A DNA stretch of 64,000 nucleotides from UBA1952 sp965246855 (GTDB taxonomy: Bacteria; Bacteroidota; Bacteroidia; Chitinophagales; Chitinophagaceae): positions 1 to 64,000 of the forward strand of contig CBDFFP010000002.1 of the NCBI GenBank assembly GCA_965246855.1, read 5' to 3'. Positions 10,016 to 18,207 of this stretch are shown here, piece after piece. Position numbers and translations under genes: made by a program. The notes beneath the pieces are model-generated. The model saw nothing but the letters and a program-made list of their open reading frames with translations, ran no database searches and was not told the DNA's origin. Position 1 is the stretch's first letter, and each line of letters starts with the position of its first letter.

Positions 10016-10551
10016 AAAAATATTTCTCCGGCGGCCTCACGCTGCTTCTGCTTTTCGGAAGCTGTAAACAGGAAACAAAAGGCAGCAAAATAATGGGCGA
10101 ATGGCAAGCCGTTTCTTTGGAAAACGCCCAGATGGAAACCGTCCTGGCGCAGCAGAAAAATGTTATTGACACCATGACGCAGTTCCCCGACAATCCGGGC
10201 TACGGCATACCGGAAGATATCAAAACGCTGGACTCCTTCAAGGCGCGGGCTTATCGCGAATTGGAAGGCATGCGGCTTTCCATGACGCAGGAAATTCTGG
10301 GAACGCACTTCACCTTTCGCAAAGACAGCGTGGCCGTTTTGCAGTATCCACAGGGAGCCGACAGCGCACGTTTTTCTGTGGAAGGTGATACGGCGCTGGT
10401 GCTGAACGAGCGCGCGCTAAAAACCGTAGGTGAAGAGCGGCTGGTGATGCGGGTAGCAAAGCTCTCAGCGGATTCGTTGGTGCTGGCCCTGCCGGGAAAC
10501 GGACAAAGCGGAAAGTTGCATTTTAAGCGGGCAGAAGGCGGAAAACGGTAG
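10012..10551 (+). CDS. Predicted lipoprotein (179 aa), function unknown
   Basis: The ATG at 10012 overlaps the upstream stop (ATGA). The N-terminus is a lipoprotein signal, MKKYFSGGLTLLLLFGSC, with lipobox FGSC. After the cysteine the mature protein contains GEWQAVSLEN and a C-terminal beta-rich half, a layout like the small lipocalin-type 'GxW' lipoproteins of Bacteroidota, which have no known ligand. Anchoring in the outer or inner membrane is expected. Co-transcription with the DUF4476-like gene suggests a joint envelope role, but nothing more specific can be said. Confidence 0.6.
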   Translation: MKKYFSGGLTLLLLFGSCKQETKGSKIMGEWQAVSLENAQMETVLAQQKNVIDTMTQFPDNPGYGIPEDIKTLDSFKARAYRELEGMRLSMTQEILGTHFTFRKDSVAVLQYPQGADSARFSVEGDTALVLNERALKTVGEERLVMRVAKLSADSLVLALPGNGQSGKLHFKRAEGGKR

Positions 10552-10628
10552 CCACTTTTACGGGGAATTTTTCCGCTGGCACTCCTTTTCTGAAATACCC
10601 TTTTTTCTCCCCGAAAAAACACCTACTT

Positions 10629-12050
10629 ATGGCTGCTGCGACCCGCACCGAACACGATTTTATTGGCGAGCGCCAAGTTCCCGCCGATGCCTATTATGGC
10701 ATTCAGACCCTGCGCGCCTCCGAAAACTTCCCTATTTCCGGGATACGGATGTATGGAGAGCCGCTCTTTATTAACGCCTTTGCGCTGGTGAAAAAAGCCG
10801 CTGCGCGCGCCAATCTTCTGTGTGGCGTTCTGGACGGGAAAATCGCCAAAGCCATTGAGGAAGCCTGCGATGAGCTGCTGGCCGGGAAGTATCACGACCA
10901 GTTTATTACCGACCTCATTCAGGGCGGTGCGGGAACCTCGGTAAACATGAATGCCAACGAGGTGATTGCCAATATCGGGTTGGAAAAGATGGGTTTTGCG
11001 AAGGGCGATTATGAACATCTCCACCCCAACAACCACGTGAACGCGAGCCAAAGTACGAACGATGCGTATCCGACAGCAATTCACCTGGCACTGTACCGGA
11101 AAGTGGATGCGTATTTGGAAGCGTTGCGGAAATTGCAGGCGGCTTTTGAGGCGAAGGCAACGGAGTTTGCGCATGTATTAAAGATGGGCCGCACGCAGTT
11201 GCAGGACGCCGTGCCGATGACGCTGGGGCAGGAAATGGGCTCTTTCGCCGCCACGATTGGCGAGGATATTAAGCGGATGGAAAGCGCACAGCACCTCTTG
11301 ACCGATGTGAACATGGGCGGTACGGCGATTGGCACGGGGCTGAACGCGCCCGAAGGCTACGCGAAGCTGTGTGTATTGGAGCTGGAGGATCTTTCCGGCA
11401 TTCCGGTGGTGCTGGCGCCCGATTTGATAGAAGCGTCTTCCGACATGGGGAATTATGTGGAGGCGAGCGCGGCCCTGAAACGCAGCGCGCTGAAAATCTC
11501 CAAAATCTGCAACGACCTACGGCTGCTTTCCTCTGGCCCGCGCGCTGGATTGGCGGAGATCAACCTGCCCAAGATGCAGCCCGGCTCCTCTATCATGCCC
11601 GGCAAGGTGAACCCGGTAATTCCCGAAGTGGTGAATCAAACGGCGTTTTATGTGATTGGCGCGGATTTGACCATAACGATGGCCGCCGAAGCGGGGCAGT
11701 TGCAGTTGAACGTGATGGAGCCGGTGATCGCGTTTTCTATGTTTACGTCTTTCACGTACATGACCAACGCCGTGCATACGCTGGTGGATTTGTGCATCGG
11801 CGGCATCACGGCGAATGAAGAACGCTGCTACGATTATGTGATGGGCAGCGCGGGAATCGTAACGGCCCTAAACCCGATTCTGGGCTACGAAACTTCGGCG
11901 GCGATTGTGAAGGAAATACTGGCCTCCGGCAAAACAGCGCGGCAGATTGTGGTGGACGAGCGCAAGCTCTTAACCCCGGAGAAGTGGGATGAGATTTATA
12001 CGGTGGAGAATATGGTGCATCCCGATTTTGGGGTGCAGAAGGGCAGATGA
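10629..12050 (+). CDS. aspA: Aspartate ammonia-lyase
   Basis: Aspartase converts L-aspartate to fumarate and ammonia and works as a cytoplasmic tetramer. The 473 residues match the family length. Visible landmarks are the substrate-binding GGAGTSVNMNANEV and HPNNHVNASQSTNDAYPTA, and the superfamily signature GSSIMPGKVNP on the flexible loop with the catalytic Ser. The N-terminus TRTEHDFIGERQVPADAYYG is typical. Fumarase class II shares these blocks, but the R-x-E-x-D-x-x-G-E start and the Q-L-Q-D-A-V-P-M segment fit aspartase better. It stands alone after the lipoprotein gene. Confidence 0.92.
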   Translation: MAAATRTEHDFIGERQVPADAYYGIQTLRASENFPISGIRMYGEPLFINAFALVKKAAARANLLCGVLDGKIAKAIEEACDELLAGKYHDQFITDLIQGGAGTSVNMNANEVIANIGLEKMGFAKGDYEHLHPNNHVNASQSTNDAYPTAIHLALYRKVDAYLEALRKLQAAFEAKATEFAHVLKMGRTQLQDAVPMTLGQEMGSFAATIGEDIKRMESAQHLLTDVNMGGTAIGTGLNAPEGYAKLCVLELEDLSGIPVVLAPDLIEASSDMGNYVEASAALKRSALKISKICNDLRLLSSGPRAGLAEINLPKMQPGSSIMPGKVNPVIPEVVNQTAFYVIGADLTITMAAEAGQLQLNVMEPVIAFSMFTSFTYMTNAVHTLVDLCIGGITANEERCYDYVMGSAGIVTALNPILGYETSAAIVKEILASGKTARQIVVDERKLLTPEKWDEIYTVENMVHPDFGVQKGR

Positions 12051-12054
12051 TTAA

Positions 12055-12062
12055 TATATTTG
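12055..12062 (+). promoter_or_regulatory. Possible Bacteroidota -7 element (TATATTTG)
   Basis: TATATTTG fits TAnnTTTG and ends six bases before the ATG at 12069. If used, the transcript would be almost leaderless. A TTTG lies about 24 bases upstream, a little far for the usual 19-21 spacing. Confidence 0.35.
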
Positions 12063-12068
12063 CGAACC

Positions 12069-12395
12069 ATGTCCAAATATCAATTTCCCCAACTCCCTAA
12101 GAAGCCACTGGAAGAAATAATTGAGATAATCAAAACCGTTCGTGGAAAAATAACAGAATCAACAGACATCGTTTGGACTAGATATAGTAGTGTAGCCGAA
12201 TTACAACAAGCAATTGATGCAGGCTTAGAAAAACTGCTTCAAGGCGACACAACCGTTTTGGAAGAATTTCGTTTGGAATTTGGACCTACATCAACCTTTC
12301 AAGAGGTATCTATATCAAATGGTTGGGGCGAAGAGCTTATTCATTTGGCCAATCGGTTTGATGAGCTCTATGAAAGCAGAGACAACTGGAAATAA
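12069..12395 (+). CDS. Small hypothetical protein (108 aa)
   Basis: The start is the ATG at 12069 (MSKYQFPQLPKKPLEEIIEI). The sequence is amphipathic and largely helical, with an early Leu/Ile/Glu-rich helix and a Leu/Glu/Ala-rich second one, then GPTSTFQEVSISNGWGEE. No signal peptide, membrane helix or known motif is seen. It follows aspA closely on the same strand but has its own possible -7 element. It is more A/T-rich than aspA, which hints at recent acquisition. It could be an immunity-type or antitoxin-sized protein, but nothing in the sequence proves that. Confidence 0.5.
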   Translation: MSKYQFPQLPKKPLEEIIEIIKTVRGKITESTDIVWTRYSSVAELQQAIDAGLEKLLQGDTTVLEEFRLEFGPTSTFQEVSISNGWGEELIHLANRFDELYESRDNWK

Positions 12396-12429
12396 CTCGC
12401 TTGAAGTAGGCTTCCTACTTTCTTCGCAA

Positions 12430-12822
12430 TCAGTCCCCCACCTCAAACCACACCGCCGCTTCATCATTCCAATCCCCGTTGTAGTTAATCGTCAGTTCCT
12501 CCCCCGCAGCAATGGCCCGGACGGTTTTGATAGAAATCGTTCCCGCTTCGTAGTCCATTTCATACTCGCAGTTGGAGGCGTAGGAATGGTTGTAGATGGG
12601 AACCCAGCCCAGCGCCATGCAGCAGCCTTTGCTTATTTCCGGGTTCCACTCAAAAATATAATCGTGCAGCAACGTCCGGTCTAGGTGTAGGCGGTCAGCG
12701 GCGCCCATAACAATCACCGGGGCCAGTTCTATTTCCACATCCGCTTCTATAGGCGCAGCCGTGAAGACGCCGCGTCCTTTCGGGGGAGTTTGGGCAATGA
12801 AAAGCGCCGGGTGAAGATGCAT
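12430..12822 (-). CDS. SET-domain protein (predicted protein-lysine methyltransferase)
   Basis: SET proteins move a methyl group from S-adenosylmethionine to lysine side chains. The chain opens with a GRGVF motif that binds the cofactor, then has the catalytic core YNHSYASNCEYEMD (the N-H-S motif) and closes with GEELTINYNGDW, the knot-forming C-terminal strand. At 130 residues it is little more than the bare SET fold with no zinc pre-SET domain. I chose ATG 12822 because MHLHPALFIAQTPPKGRGVF puts the GRG loop at the usual distance; an upstream ATG at 12855 adds a hydrophobic stretch. Targets are unknown. Confidence 0.78.
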   Translation of the reverse strand: MHLHPALFIAQTPPKGRGVFTAAPIEADVEIELAPVIVMGAADRLHLDRTLLHDYIFEWNPEISKGCCMALGWVPIYNHSYASNCEYEMDYEAGTISIKTVRAIAAGEELTINYNGDWNDEAAVWFEVGD

Positions 12823-12868
12823 GAAACACAAAGAAAGCCCAAGCACACTGAACATAAGAATAACGCCC

Positions 12869-13966
12869 CTACCCCACCATTTTCACCACACTCGTCGGCT
12901 TGCCATTCGCATTCCGAATAGAAACATTCCGCACCAGCCCAGCGGCCAACGCCATAAACGCCTCGCGCGCCGGAGAGCCGCCGTCCAACACCGCAGGCAA
13001 GCCACTGTCGCCGCCCTCGCGGATGCTTTGAATAAGCGGCAGTTCGCCCAGGAAAGGAAGCTCAAACTGCTCGGCCATTTGCCGCGCGCCGCCGGTGCCG
13101 AAGAGGTAGTATTTGTTTTCGGGTAGCTCCGCGGGTGTGAAATACGCCATGTTCTCAATCACGCCCAGAATCGGGACGTTAATCGTGGGCTGCATCATCA
13201 TCACAATCGCTTTCCGGGCGTCGGAGGCAGCTACGGCCTGCGGCGTACTCACCACTACCGCGCCCGTTACCGGAACGGTTTGCACCAGCGTCAGTTGTAC
13301 ATCGCCCGTGCCCGGCGGCATGTCGATAATCAGGTAGTCCAGTTCGCCCCAAAACACGTCTCCGATGAATTGTTTTAAGGCGGAAGACACCTGCGGCCCG
13401 CGCCAGATAACCGCCTGCTTTTCGTCTATCAGCAAGCCAATCGACATGCACTTGATGCCGTATTTCTCAATCGGTATAATCTTGCCTTTGCCGTCCACGT
13501 CCATCATCTGCGGGCGCTCGCCGCGAATGCCCATCATCATCGGCACCGACGGGCCGTGAATGTCGGCATCCATCAATCCCACTTTCGCGCCTTCCTGCGC
13601 CAGCGCAAGGGCAAGGTTCACGGCTACCGTGCTTTTCCCTACCCCACCTTTTCCGGAAATCACCGGAATAATATTTTTCACGCCCGGCAGCAAATCGCTG
13701 TTGTCGGCTTGCTTCGTTGTGGTGCGGGATGTGAGATTCACTTTCACCCGCGCTTCCTTGCTCACGAGGTGGTGCACGGCGGTGATACAGGCCCTTTCAA
13801 TCATCTCCTTCAGCGGACAGGCGGGCGTGGTCAGCACCACCGTAAACGACACGTCCAGGCCATCCACCACCACGTCCTTCACCATGTTCAGCGTTACAAG
13901 GTCTTGGCCCAAATCGGGTTCCTGAACCTGGCTGAGGGCGGCCAGAACGGCTTCTGTTGTAATCAT
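12869..13966 (-). CDS. mrp: Mrp/NBP35-type Fe-S cluster carrier ATPase
   Basis: This P-loop ATPase carries and delivers iron-sulfur clusters in the cytoplasm. The first 100 residues are a MIP18/DUF59 domain with TTPACPLKEMIE. Next is the deviant Walker A GKGGVGKSTVAVNLALALAQ of the ApbC/MinD family, then IDMPPGTGDVQLTL. The paired CxxC found in some homologues is not obvious in the C-terminal part, which has ENMAYF instead; many Bacteroidota proteins look like this. A TAATTTCG element upstream (14016-14009) probably starts its transcript. Length (365 aa) is normal. Confidence 0.9.
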   Translation of the reverse strand: MITTEAVLAALSQVQEPDLGQDLVTLNMVKDVVVDGLDVSFTVVLTTPACPLKEMIERACITAVHHLVSKEARVKVNLTSRTTTKQADNSDLLPGVKNIIPVISGKGGVGKSTVAVNLALALAQEGAKVGLMDADIHGPSVPMMMGIRGERPQMMDVDGKGKIIPIEKYGIKCMSIGLLIDEKQAVIWRGPQVSSALKQFIGDVFWGELDYLIIDMPPGTGDVQLTLVQTVPVTGAVVVSTPQAVAASDARKAIVMMMQPTINVPILGVIENMAYFTPAELPENKYYLFGTGGARQMAEQFELPFLGELPLIQSIREGGDSGLPAVLDGGSPAREAFMALAAGLVRNVSIRNANGKPTSVVKMVG

Positions 13967-14008
13967 AAACGGGCGGGAAAAGGCTGTTAAATTGCCTTTT
14001 TGTGGGCG

Positions 14009-14016
14009 CGAAATTA
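14009..14016 (-). promoter_or_regulatory. Probable -7 element of mrp (TAATTTCG)
   Basis: Read on the minus strand this is TAATTTCG, a TAnnTTyG variant, 43 bases before the mrp start. The same form precedes tRNA-Arg, and TACCTTCG precedes ileS and the ABC-F gene. Confidence 0.45.
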
Positions 14017-14094
14017 GCCTCCTCGGCGCTTACTTTGTAGGAAAGTGGTTTTGGAACGATTCTTTCCGTTCCAGCCCTTAAACAATCCCGATTC

Positions 14095-14736
14095 GTGGCG
14101 CGCCTTCTTTCGCTTTTTTCCCTTCTTTTCCTGTCGCTGTTGAGCCGCGCGCAATCCTCTCTGCCGCCCGGCTACGAGAATATTGTGCAGATAAACGGCG
14201 TGGCCATTACCTCGGATTCTCTGCGGGCAGTAGCAGGCGCAACGGTAACAGTAGTGGGCAAAAACCGGGGCGTCCTTTCCGGCGAGCGGGGCGTTTTTTC
14301 CATTGTGGTGAATAAAGGAGACACGCTGAAATTCACCGCTTTGGGCTTCCGGGAAAAGGAATACATTGTTCCCAAAGACATTCGCGGGCCATTTGTCTCC
14401 CTGATCCAATTGATGAGCCAGGACACGTTTTACCTCGCCGAAACCATTATCCACCCCCTGCCTACGCGCGACAATTTTGACTACGCCTTCGTAAACTGGG
14501 ACGTGCCGAACGACCAGTATGAAATCGCCCGCCAAAACACGGAACTCTACACGATGCGCGCCCTCGCCGCCACGCTGCCCAAAGACGGGCGGGAAAACGT
14601 CTCTACCTACATGGCCATCCAGCAGAAAGCCTCGGTGTATTACGGCCAACGCCCACCGAGCAATCTCTTTAACCCCGTGGCGTGGATGCAGTTTTTTGAT
14701 TCCTGGAAAAGAGGGGATTTCCGGAAGAAAAAGTGA
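14095..14736 (+). CDS. Exported protein with carboxypeptidase-regulatory-like domain
   Basis: The protein starts at GTG 14095 with a signal peptide (MARLLSLFSLLFLSLLSRAQ). Residues 30-110 form a carboxypeptidase-regulatory-like beta-sandwich: GATVTVVGKNRGVLSGERGV and then GDTLKFTALGFREKEY. In Bacteroidota this fold often opens TonB-dependent receptors, but here no plug or barrel follows. The C-terminal 90 residues are charged and end in RKKK. It is a stand-alone exported protein of unknown role, transcribed away from mrp and closed by a strong terminator. Confidence 0.65.
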   Translation: MARLLSLFSLLFLSLLSRAQSSLPPGYENIVQINGVAITSDSLRAVAGATVTVVGKNRGVLSGERGVFSIVVNKGDTLKFTALGFREKEYIVPKDIRGPFVSLIQLMSQDTFYLAETIIHPLPTRDNFDYAFVNWDVPNDQYEIARQNTELYTMRALAATLPKDGRENVSTYMAIQQKASVYYGQRPPSNLFNPVAWMQFFDSWKRGDFRKKK

Positions 14737-14760
14737 TTCTTTGCGGAACAGGCTATACGC

Positions 14761-14806
14761 AAAAACACCTGTCAGGTCCCGGAGACCTGACAGGTGTTTT
14801 TGTTTT
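14761..14806 (+). terminator. Rho-independent terminator
   Basis: A 15-bp perfect stem (ACACCTGTCAGGTC and its complement around CCGGA) is flanked by A and T runs. It can serve the plus-strand gene ending at 14736 and the minus-strand gene ending at 14822. Confidence 0.85.
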
Positions 14807-14821
14807 CCGCGCTTGCCCTCG

Positions 14822-15892
14822 TTACACCGCGCGCAGGAAATACAGGGTGGGTGTTTTTCCGCCTTTGCCGCTCACAAAGCGCGTGTGCGGTTTGGGTGCC
14901 TTTTCCTGATTGTCTGCAACCAACATCTCGTCTTTATTTATGACCTCCACCACCAGATAGATATGGTCGGCATTGTGTGTAGGTGTATTGTGACAGGTAG
15001 TTCCCACATCACCGGGCTGTTGTTGTCCGTTTGGAATTACCTGCCAACCGCGTTGCCGGTGCAGAATATTCGTCAGACCCAGCGCCATGAGTTCATCCTT
15101 GATAGCTATCCCTGCATGTTGCATCAGTTCCGTGAGCGTAATAGCACAGGCATCGGTGGGATATTTTAATCGGGCCTCGTCCCATAATTTAACGCCTGCA
15201 TCCTGCCTTACTTTCTCAAAAGCTACCGGGTCCTTGGCAATCTGAAGCATCCTGTTTATGTGCTGTGCGTCACTCCCACCCGCCAATTCTGTCAGGTGCA
15301 GGGCCGGCGCGAGAAAGCTGCGGAACTCGGCAACTGCCTTCCGGCTCACATGTGAAACCACCATGTTCCGGTCCTTTACCGTTCCGCACCAGCCTACACT
15401 AAACCGGAACAACCGCGCGCAATATTCCACCGCCAGCTTGTGATTTGCCTTCATCACGCGGATGAAAGATGCCGCGTCGGTTGCGCCGCCAGCCGCTGCA
15501 CAGGCCCGCAGGGTTTCGTTTTTGTCATTTTCAGTTGTGTATACCGAGTCCCACGACACCTGAAAAGCACCGGTCTCCTCGCTTTCCGGATGAAACTTTT
15601 CCGCTGGCTTGTGTTTATCCACCCCCGCGTTCCAGTTCCAGTCCGACTCAAAAGCAGCAACTACGCGAAGCACTTCGCACATCACCGCCTTCCGGTGCGT
15701 TAGGTCTTCGTAGGGCCCCAGCACACCGTTCATCACGCTGTAAATGTCGTAATAAGGGTTCGGCTTAAAGACCTCATCGGGTAAACCCTGAATGGTGTCC
15801 ACGATGGTGTCCAGAAAAGCAGCATTCAGCTCTGGTGGGCCATGCTGCTCGCTAACGGGTTTCAGGCACGCCTGATAAGTACGGGTACTCAT
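14822..15892 (-). CDS. Putative two-domain peptidoglycan hydrolase (lysozyme-like plus cysteine peptidase-like)
   Basis: I do not recognise this gene as a named family. In residues 70-120 AAFESDWNWNAGVD and then ETGAFQVSWDS resemble the Glu-containing helix and the G-x-F-Q-x-S strand of lysozyme/transglycosylase folds. The C-terminal 130 residues have a Cys at the start of a helix (DACAITLTELMQ), GDVGTTCHN, a His-led strand (DHIYLVVEV) and VADNQ, the order of an NlpC/P60- or CHAP-type Cys-His-polar triad. No signal peptide is visible, so it may be released by lysis or an injection device. It follows the DUF6261 gene after 51 bases, and a ten-C tract sits just before its ATG. Confidence 0.5.
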   Translation of the reverse strand: MSTRTYQACLKPVSEQHGPPELNAAFLDTIVDTIQGLPDEVFKPNPYYDIYSVMNGVLGPYEDLTHRKAVMCEVLRVVAAFESDWNWNAGVDKHKPAEKFHPESEETGAFQVSWDSVYTTENDKNETLRACAAAGGATDAASFIRVMKANHKLAVEYCARLFRFSVGWCGTVKDRNMVVSHVSRKAVAEFRSFLAPALHLTELAGGSDAQHINRMLQIAKDPVAFEKVRQDAGVKLWDEARLKYPTDACAITLTELMQHAGIAIKDELMALGLTNILHRQRGWQVIPNGQQQPGDVGTTCHNTPTHNADHIYLVVEVINKDEMLVADNQEKAPKPHTRFVSGKGGKTPTLYFLRAV

Positions 15893-15897
15893 AAGAA

Positions 15898-15907
15898 GGG
15901 GGGGGGG
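15898..15907. repeat. Ten-base G/C homopolymer just upstream of a start codon
   Basis: Ten G's on the plus strand (ten C's on the coding strand) end five bases before the ATG at 15892. The DUF6261 gene upstream has a similar leader, six C's then nine T's (16708-16694) directly abutting its ATG. Such tracts can slip during replication and alter expression. Confidence 0.7.
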
Positions 15908-15943
15908 TTTAAAAAAGGGAAAGAAAAACCGGCAATCGAAACA

Positions 15944-16693
15944 TTATGGCGTGGGGGGCGCGGGCGTCTGGCTGCCGCCGCTGCGGCGGTAATCATCTTT
16001 CGTTTTCTGCACAATCCGGTTCACGGCAGCGCCCGCCTTGTCATAGTTGGCGATGGGCGCGGTAGCTATCAGCATCAGCGCATTCAGGCGCTCGCCAAAG
16101 TCGGCCAGCAAGCCTTGCAACACCTGCCGGTATTTTTTGACAAGGCCTGTTTCCGGCACATAAGTATCGGTGCGGCGCGTGTTATAAAGCGTTTCAAATT
16201 GGGTGTTCACCGCGCCCAGTGCGGTAATCCATGCCTGCAAAGGCACTTGTACCAAGGCAGCTACCGCATCGGGTTTGCGAAGGTCTTGAAGCAGGTTAGT
16301 GATGGCGGCAGTCTCTTCCCGATACGGCAACCTGTCGGCATTTCGGTACGTATTAATGTAGCTCATCAGCGTGCGGCTGGCGGCTTGGGCGGCGGCATTG
16401 TTCATACGCTGATAAGCTTCGGCCACATCTCCTGCGCCCACCAGCAGGTTATCGCGCTGGTTGTCCAAGTCTAGCAAAGCCAATGTATGGGGCGAGCTTT
16501 GAGCGGGGCGCACGGCGTTGTCAAAATCAGTGAACGCCGGCTGCATACTGCGCACAATCGTCGTCAGCGGCGCATCGGGATAGATAATCGCGGAGATTTC
16601 TGTCAGGATATCTTTCATAGCCTGATAGAAATCCATCACAGCCACTTCGCGCAGGTTGGTGCTTTGCACCATGTTTATGTTTCGGGAAGCCAT
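15944..16693 (-). CDS. DUF6261-family protein (copy 1)
   Basis: This all-helical protein of about 250 residues belongs to a family seen mainly in Bacteroidota, with no known function. It aligns with the protein at 34419 over its full length: MVQSTNL/MVRSTSL, SSPHTLALLDLDNQRDNLL/SSPNTAPLLDLDELRDRLF, REETAAITNLLQDL/IEETAAIANILQDF, and a W-I-x-x-L segment. Both end in a Pro/Thr/Gly-rich tail. Homology suggests the start may be the internal ATG at 16672, since only this copy has seven extra residues. It has no signal or membrane segment. A 42-bp tandem array lies about 100 bp upstream, and a hydrolase-like gene follows. Confidence 0.75.
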   Translation of the reverse strand: MASRNINMVQSTNLREVAVMDFYQAMKDILTEISAIIYPDAPLTTIVRSMQPAFTDFDNAVRPAQSSPHTLALLDLDNQRDNLLVGAGDVAEAYQRMNNAAAQAASRTLMSYINTYRNADRLPYREETAAITNLLQDLRKPDAVAALVQVPLQAWITALGAVNTQFETLYNTRRTDTYVPETGLVKKYRQVLQGLLADFGERLNALMLIATAPIANYDKAGAAVNRIVQKTKDDYRRSGGSQTPAPPTP

Positions 16694-16792
16694 AAAAAAA
16701 AAGGGGGGTTAAGCAAGAAAATTAAAAAATGAATTTGTGCATCAAGAAAAAGAATTTTCGCATAAAGCTTTTCATACTTATAGCTTATTGCC

Positions 16793-17000
16793 AGCGTCCT
16801 GCAGGTTTGCAGGAAGGAAGAAACAGGTGTGGATAGCGTCCTGCAAGGTTGCGGGAAGGAAAAAACACTTGTTGACGGCTCCCTGCAAGCTTGCAGGAAG
16901 CAAAACACAGGTGTAGACGGCTCTTTGCAAGTTTGCAGGAAGCAAAACAGGGTAAGGATGGCCCGCTGCGGGTTTGCAGGAGGGAGAAAGCTGTTGGCAA
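16793..17000. repeat. Tandem array 1: five units, 42-bp period
   Basis: Units begin at 16793, 16835, 16877, 16919 and 16960; the first three are exactly 42 bp and the fourth 41. Each holds a palindrome centred on a CCTGCAAGCTTGCAGG-like core, perfect in unit 3, followed by a purine-rich GGAAG(G/C)AA part and a variable end. The array lies upstream of DUF6261 copy 1 and downstream of the gene ending at 17010. Because 42 is a multiple of three, frames stay open through it, but none looks like a real protein. Confidence 0.85.
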
Positions 17001-17009
17001 AGCAACCCA

Positions 17010-17942
17010 TTAGTTTGCCCCGCCAGATTGAGCCACTGGTTTTGTACTGACACTGAAGAGCGTATATCCAAATCCAACGCTCCACCAAGTCTTATTTTGA
17101 TAGACCCAACCGCCTACGTCTCGAGCAGAAAGTCGGTCACGGCCTGCAAATACGCCGAATTGAATTTTAGCAAAATCAAACACAATGCCGATTGCATAAG
17201 TGAAGGCTGCTACATCGGTTGGTTGTCGCGTCTGCCCCCCGGTGTTGAAGCTGTCTTTCATGACGCTGCTGATGCCTACATTAAGTAGCACATTTAAAAA
17301 AAAGGGATTGTAGTGTGTTAACTTTTGCCGTATGCCTCCAGAGATACCCAATTGTAGATCTTTAGAAAAATCAAATCCTGTTTTGACACCATTATTTGTA
17401 ACAGCAGGCCGGAGTTTAAATGGCATCAGTACCACCCCACCCGTAATGGAAGTACCAGCAAGCCAAGTGCTACGCGGAGCCTTACGAGATATGAAAGTAG
17501 TAGCGTATCGCCGTCGACAGCGCGATTTTAAAATATGGAACGGAACAATGTATGTTTGCCGCTTGCTTTGTTTTGCATCTTCATTATTGGCAAAGACGAG
17601 CGGGATGTTTTGTGGTTCTTCCTTGTCACCCTCAAACCATAGTTGCATTATTACACTTCCGTTAGATTGTCCCTCAATCACGTAAAAAGTTCTTCCTTTG
17701 GGAATAAGCCTATTATTAGGAGCGGATGCGGGTGTGCCATTCACATCAGCGCAAAGCGTAGCTTCAAAGTCATTTGCAACTGTGTAAAGCAAATCCACTT
17801 TCCCGATGCCTTCTTCTTCCCCGTCTTGAGCGTTTGTCTTTGATGTAAAGGAGAGGAACAAGGTTAGCAACACAACAATGCGGGAAACCTTTTTGAGCGA
17901 GTTAAGGATATTGCCTTGCTTCTGAACGAGCGTGTTGTCCAT
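17010..17942 (-). CDS. Exported beta-rich protein, possibly outer-membrane
   Basis: The start is taken as ATG 17942 (MDNTLVQKQGN...), giving a signal-like segment SRIVVLLTLFLSFTSKTNAQ with a cut after NAQ. The mature part has an N-terminal domain with LLYTVANDFEATLCADVNG. The C-terminal 130 residues have alternating Gly/aromatic strands (GISGGIRQKL, LLNVGISSVM, FAKIQFGVFAGRD, WWSVGFGYTLFSV), as in a small outer-membrane beta-barrel. It does not end in Phe. It lies just upstream of tandem array 1 on the same strand as DUF6261 copy 1, but a shared transcript would have to cross the array. Family unknown. Confidence 0.6.
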   Translation of the reverse strand: MDNTLVQKQGNILNSLKKVSRIVVLLTLFLSFTSKTNAQDGEEEGIGKVDLLYTVANDFEATLCADVNGTPASAPNNRLIPKGRTFYVIEGQSNGSVIMQLWFEGDKEEPQNIPLVFANNEDAKQSKRQTYIVPFHILKSRCRRRYATTFISRKAPRSTWLAGTSITGGVVLMPFKLRPAVTNNGVKTGFDFSKDLQLGISGGIRQKLTHYNPFFLNVLLNVGISSVMKDSFNTGGQTRQPTDVAAFTYAIGIVFDFAKIQFGVFAGRDRLSARDVGGWVYQNKTWWSVGFGYTLFSVSTKPVAQSGGAN

Positions 17943-18126
17943 GATGTTTGATGTTATGGAAGTGAAAGAAGAAAGGCAACGGGCGCTCCCGCCTTTTGCT
18001 TCCACAAAGAAGCGGCAGCTTTTTCACTCCTGCAAGGGGCCAAATGTTAATTCGTAGATCTACGCATTTTTGGGGTCTGGCTGTTAAAGTGTTTGGAAAA
18101 GTCCTCGCCAATCACTATGGGGCAAC

Positions 18127-18163
18127 AAAAAAAGTCCTGCGGAAAAACCCGCAGGACTTTTTT
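18127..18163. terminator. Bidirectional rho-independent terminator
   Basis: The stem AAAGTCCTGCGG pairs across GAAAAA with CCGCAGGACTTT and has T runs on both strands. It lies 45 bases beyond the TraR/DksA stop and ends that minus-strand transcript. Confidence 0.85.
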
Positions 18164-18207
18164 CTGGAAAAAACCCTCCAACAAAGGGCGACCACAAGAG
18201 TACGCCC

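Noticed and set aside
14014..14649. 211-codon minus-strand frame opposite the exported protein at 14095
   Set aside because: The plus-strand frame has a signal peptide and a recognisable domain; the minus frame has neither.
16675..17088. Open frames with 14-residue repeats across tandem array 1
   Set aside because: The 42-bp period keeps several frames open at once on both strands. The sister array with a 41-bp period cannot code, so the arrays are taken as non-coding DNA.
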